From: Fimbriimonadales bacterium
GTDB lineage: Bacteria > Armatimonadota > Fimbriimonadia > Fimbriimonadales > GBS-DC
DNA: 12,832 nt
Direction of reading: 5' to 3'
NCBI GenBank assembly: GCA_025060055.1
Contig: JANXCK010000199.1
Coordinates: forward strand, 1 to 12,832
Part shown: piece by piece, positions 12,569-12,832 of the stretch
How positions within the stretch are numbered: the stretch's first letter is position 1
Layout of the letters: every line of letters starts with the position of its first letter
Position numbers and translations under genes: made by a program
Notes under the pieces: model-generated
The model's input: the letters and a program-made list of their open reading frames with translations, nothing else
What the model was told of the DNA's origin: nothing
Database searches by the model: none

Positions 12569-12832
12569 GACGGAGTTCCGCTATCGTGGCGAGACGCTTA
12601 TGCTCATTGCGCAGCCTGAGGGCAAGGGCTGGAAGGTTATCCTGCCCGACGGCTCGGCGCACACCGTGCTGCACGCAACGGCGGATGCGAACAACCTTAC
12701 CCTGCACACACCGACAGGGCGCATACAAGTCGCGTTTGCCCGCACCGCGCAAGGTGTGGAGATTCAATATCAGGGGCATGTGTATCGGTTCCAACGCGCC
12801 GAGCCGACGCGCCGCGGCGCGACCCAACATTC
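12561..12832 (+). CDS. Partial gene, possible biotin carboxyl carrier subunit N-terminal region
   Basis: The window ends after 90 codons, so the 3' end is missing. The visible part is rich in short beta-strand patterns (FRYRGETLMLIAQPEGKGWK, GVEIQYQGHVYRFQRAEPTR) that resemble the segment preceding the linker and biotinyl domain in acetyl-/propionyl-CoA carboxylase carrier subunits. The diagnostic biotinylation motif (AMKM) would lie beyond the window, so the assignment is tentative. The ATG at 12561 overlaps the GalU-like stop by 8 bp, suggesting translational coupling; no independent SD is evident. Confidence 0.5.
   Translation, partial: MYKTEFRYRGETLMLIAQPEGKGWKVILPDGSAHTVLHATADANNLTLHTPTGRIQVAFARTAQGVEIQYQGHVYRFQRAEPTRRGATQH

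Noticed and set aside
12432..12830. Antisense ORF at the right edge
   Set aside because: It is the complement of the GalU-like end and the carrier-like gene; the + strand has a sensible overlap and beta-rich protein.

Overview
This looks like a chromosomal segment of a GC-rich bacterium. The core is a conserved translation and transcription cluster (infA, rpmJ, rpsM, rpsK, rpsD, rpoA, rplQ, truA, rplM, rpsI) on the + strand, followed by purD. A PilB/GspE-type ATPase lies on the - strand, and accessory genes on the + strand run to the right edge. The taxon is uncertain. GC-rich coding, strong Shine-Dalgarno (SD) sequences, a half-length GlnE and abundant palindromic intergenic repeats suggest Armatimonadota or a neighbouring phylum, but no rRNA is present and this is only a guess.

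Layout. Bases 1-171 are almost pure G/C homopolymer and look like a contig-end artefact. Next come five 21-bp palindromic repeats whose last copy supplies the ATG of a single-domain GlnE-like adenylyltransferase (304-1788). A gene-free stretch (1789-2164) holds a 169-bp element with imperfect terminal inverted repeats, then the infA promoter region. From 2165 to 7199 the ribosomal cluster is tightly packed, with strong SDs and short gaps. It is interrupted by hairpins and a probable promoter before rpmJ, and by a four-hairpin element before rplM. A near-identical second copy of that element lies before purD (7325-8587). purD converges with pilB (10298-8592) across only 4 bp.

Right part. A 132-bp divergent region separates pilB from an unassigned 303-aa gene (10431-11342) with a possible degenerate DUF2726/PD-(D/E)XK-like C-terminal part. 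A clear sigma70-type promoter then drives a 48-aa single-pass peptide ending in Cys-Cys. A GalU-like nucleotidyltransferase follows. It overlaps by 8 bp a gene cut by the window end that resembles the N-terminal region of biotin carboxyl carrier subunits.

How the genes work together. infA through rpsI provide initiation, 30S and 50S components, the RNA polymerase alpha subunit and tRNA pseudouridylation, that is, growth-rate-linked expression. purD (purine synthesis) and GlnE (nitrogen control) are metabolic neighbours without an obvious operon link. No defence system, CRISPR array or prophage is visible. The unexplained material is mostly in the repeats, the unusually short promoter-to-SD distances, the 303-aa gene and the 48-aa peptide.
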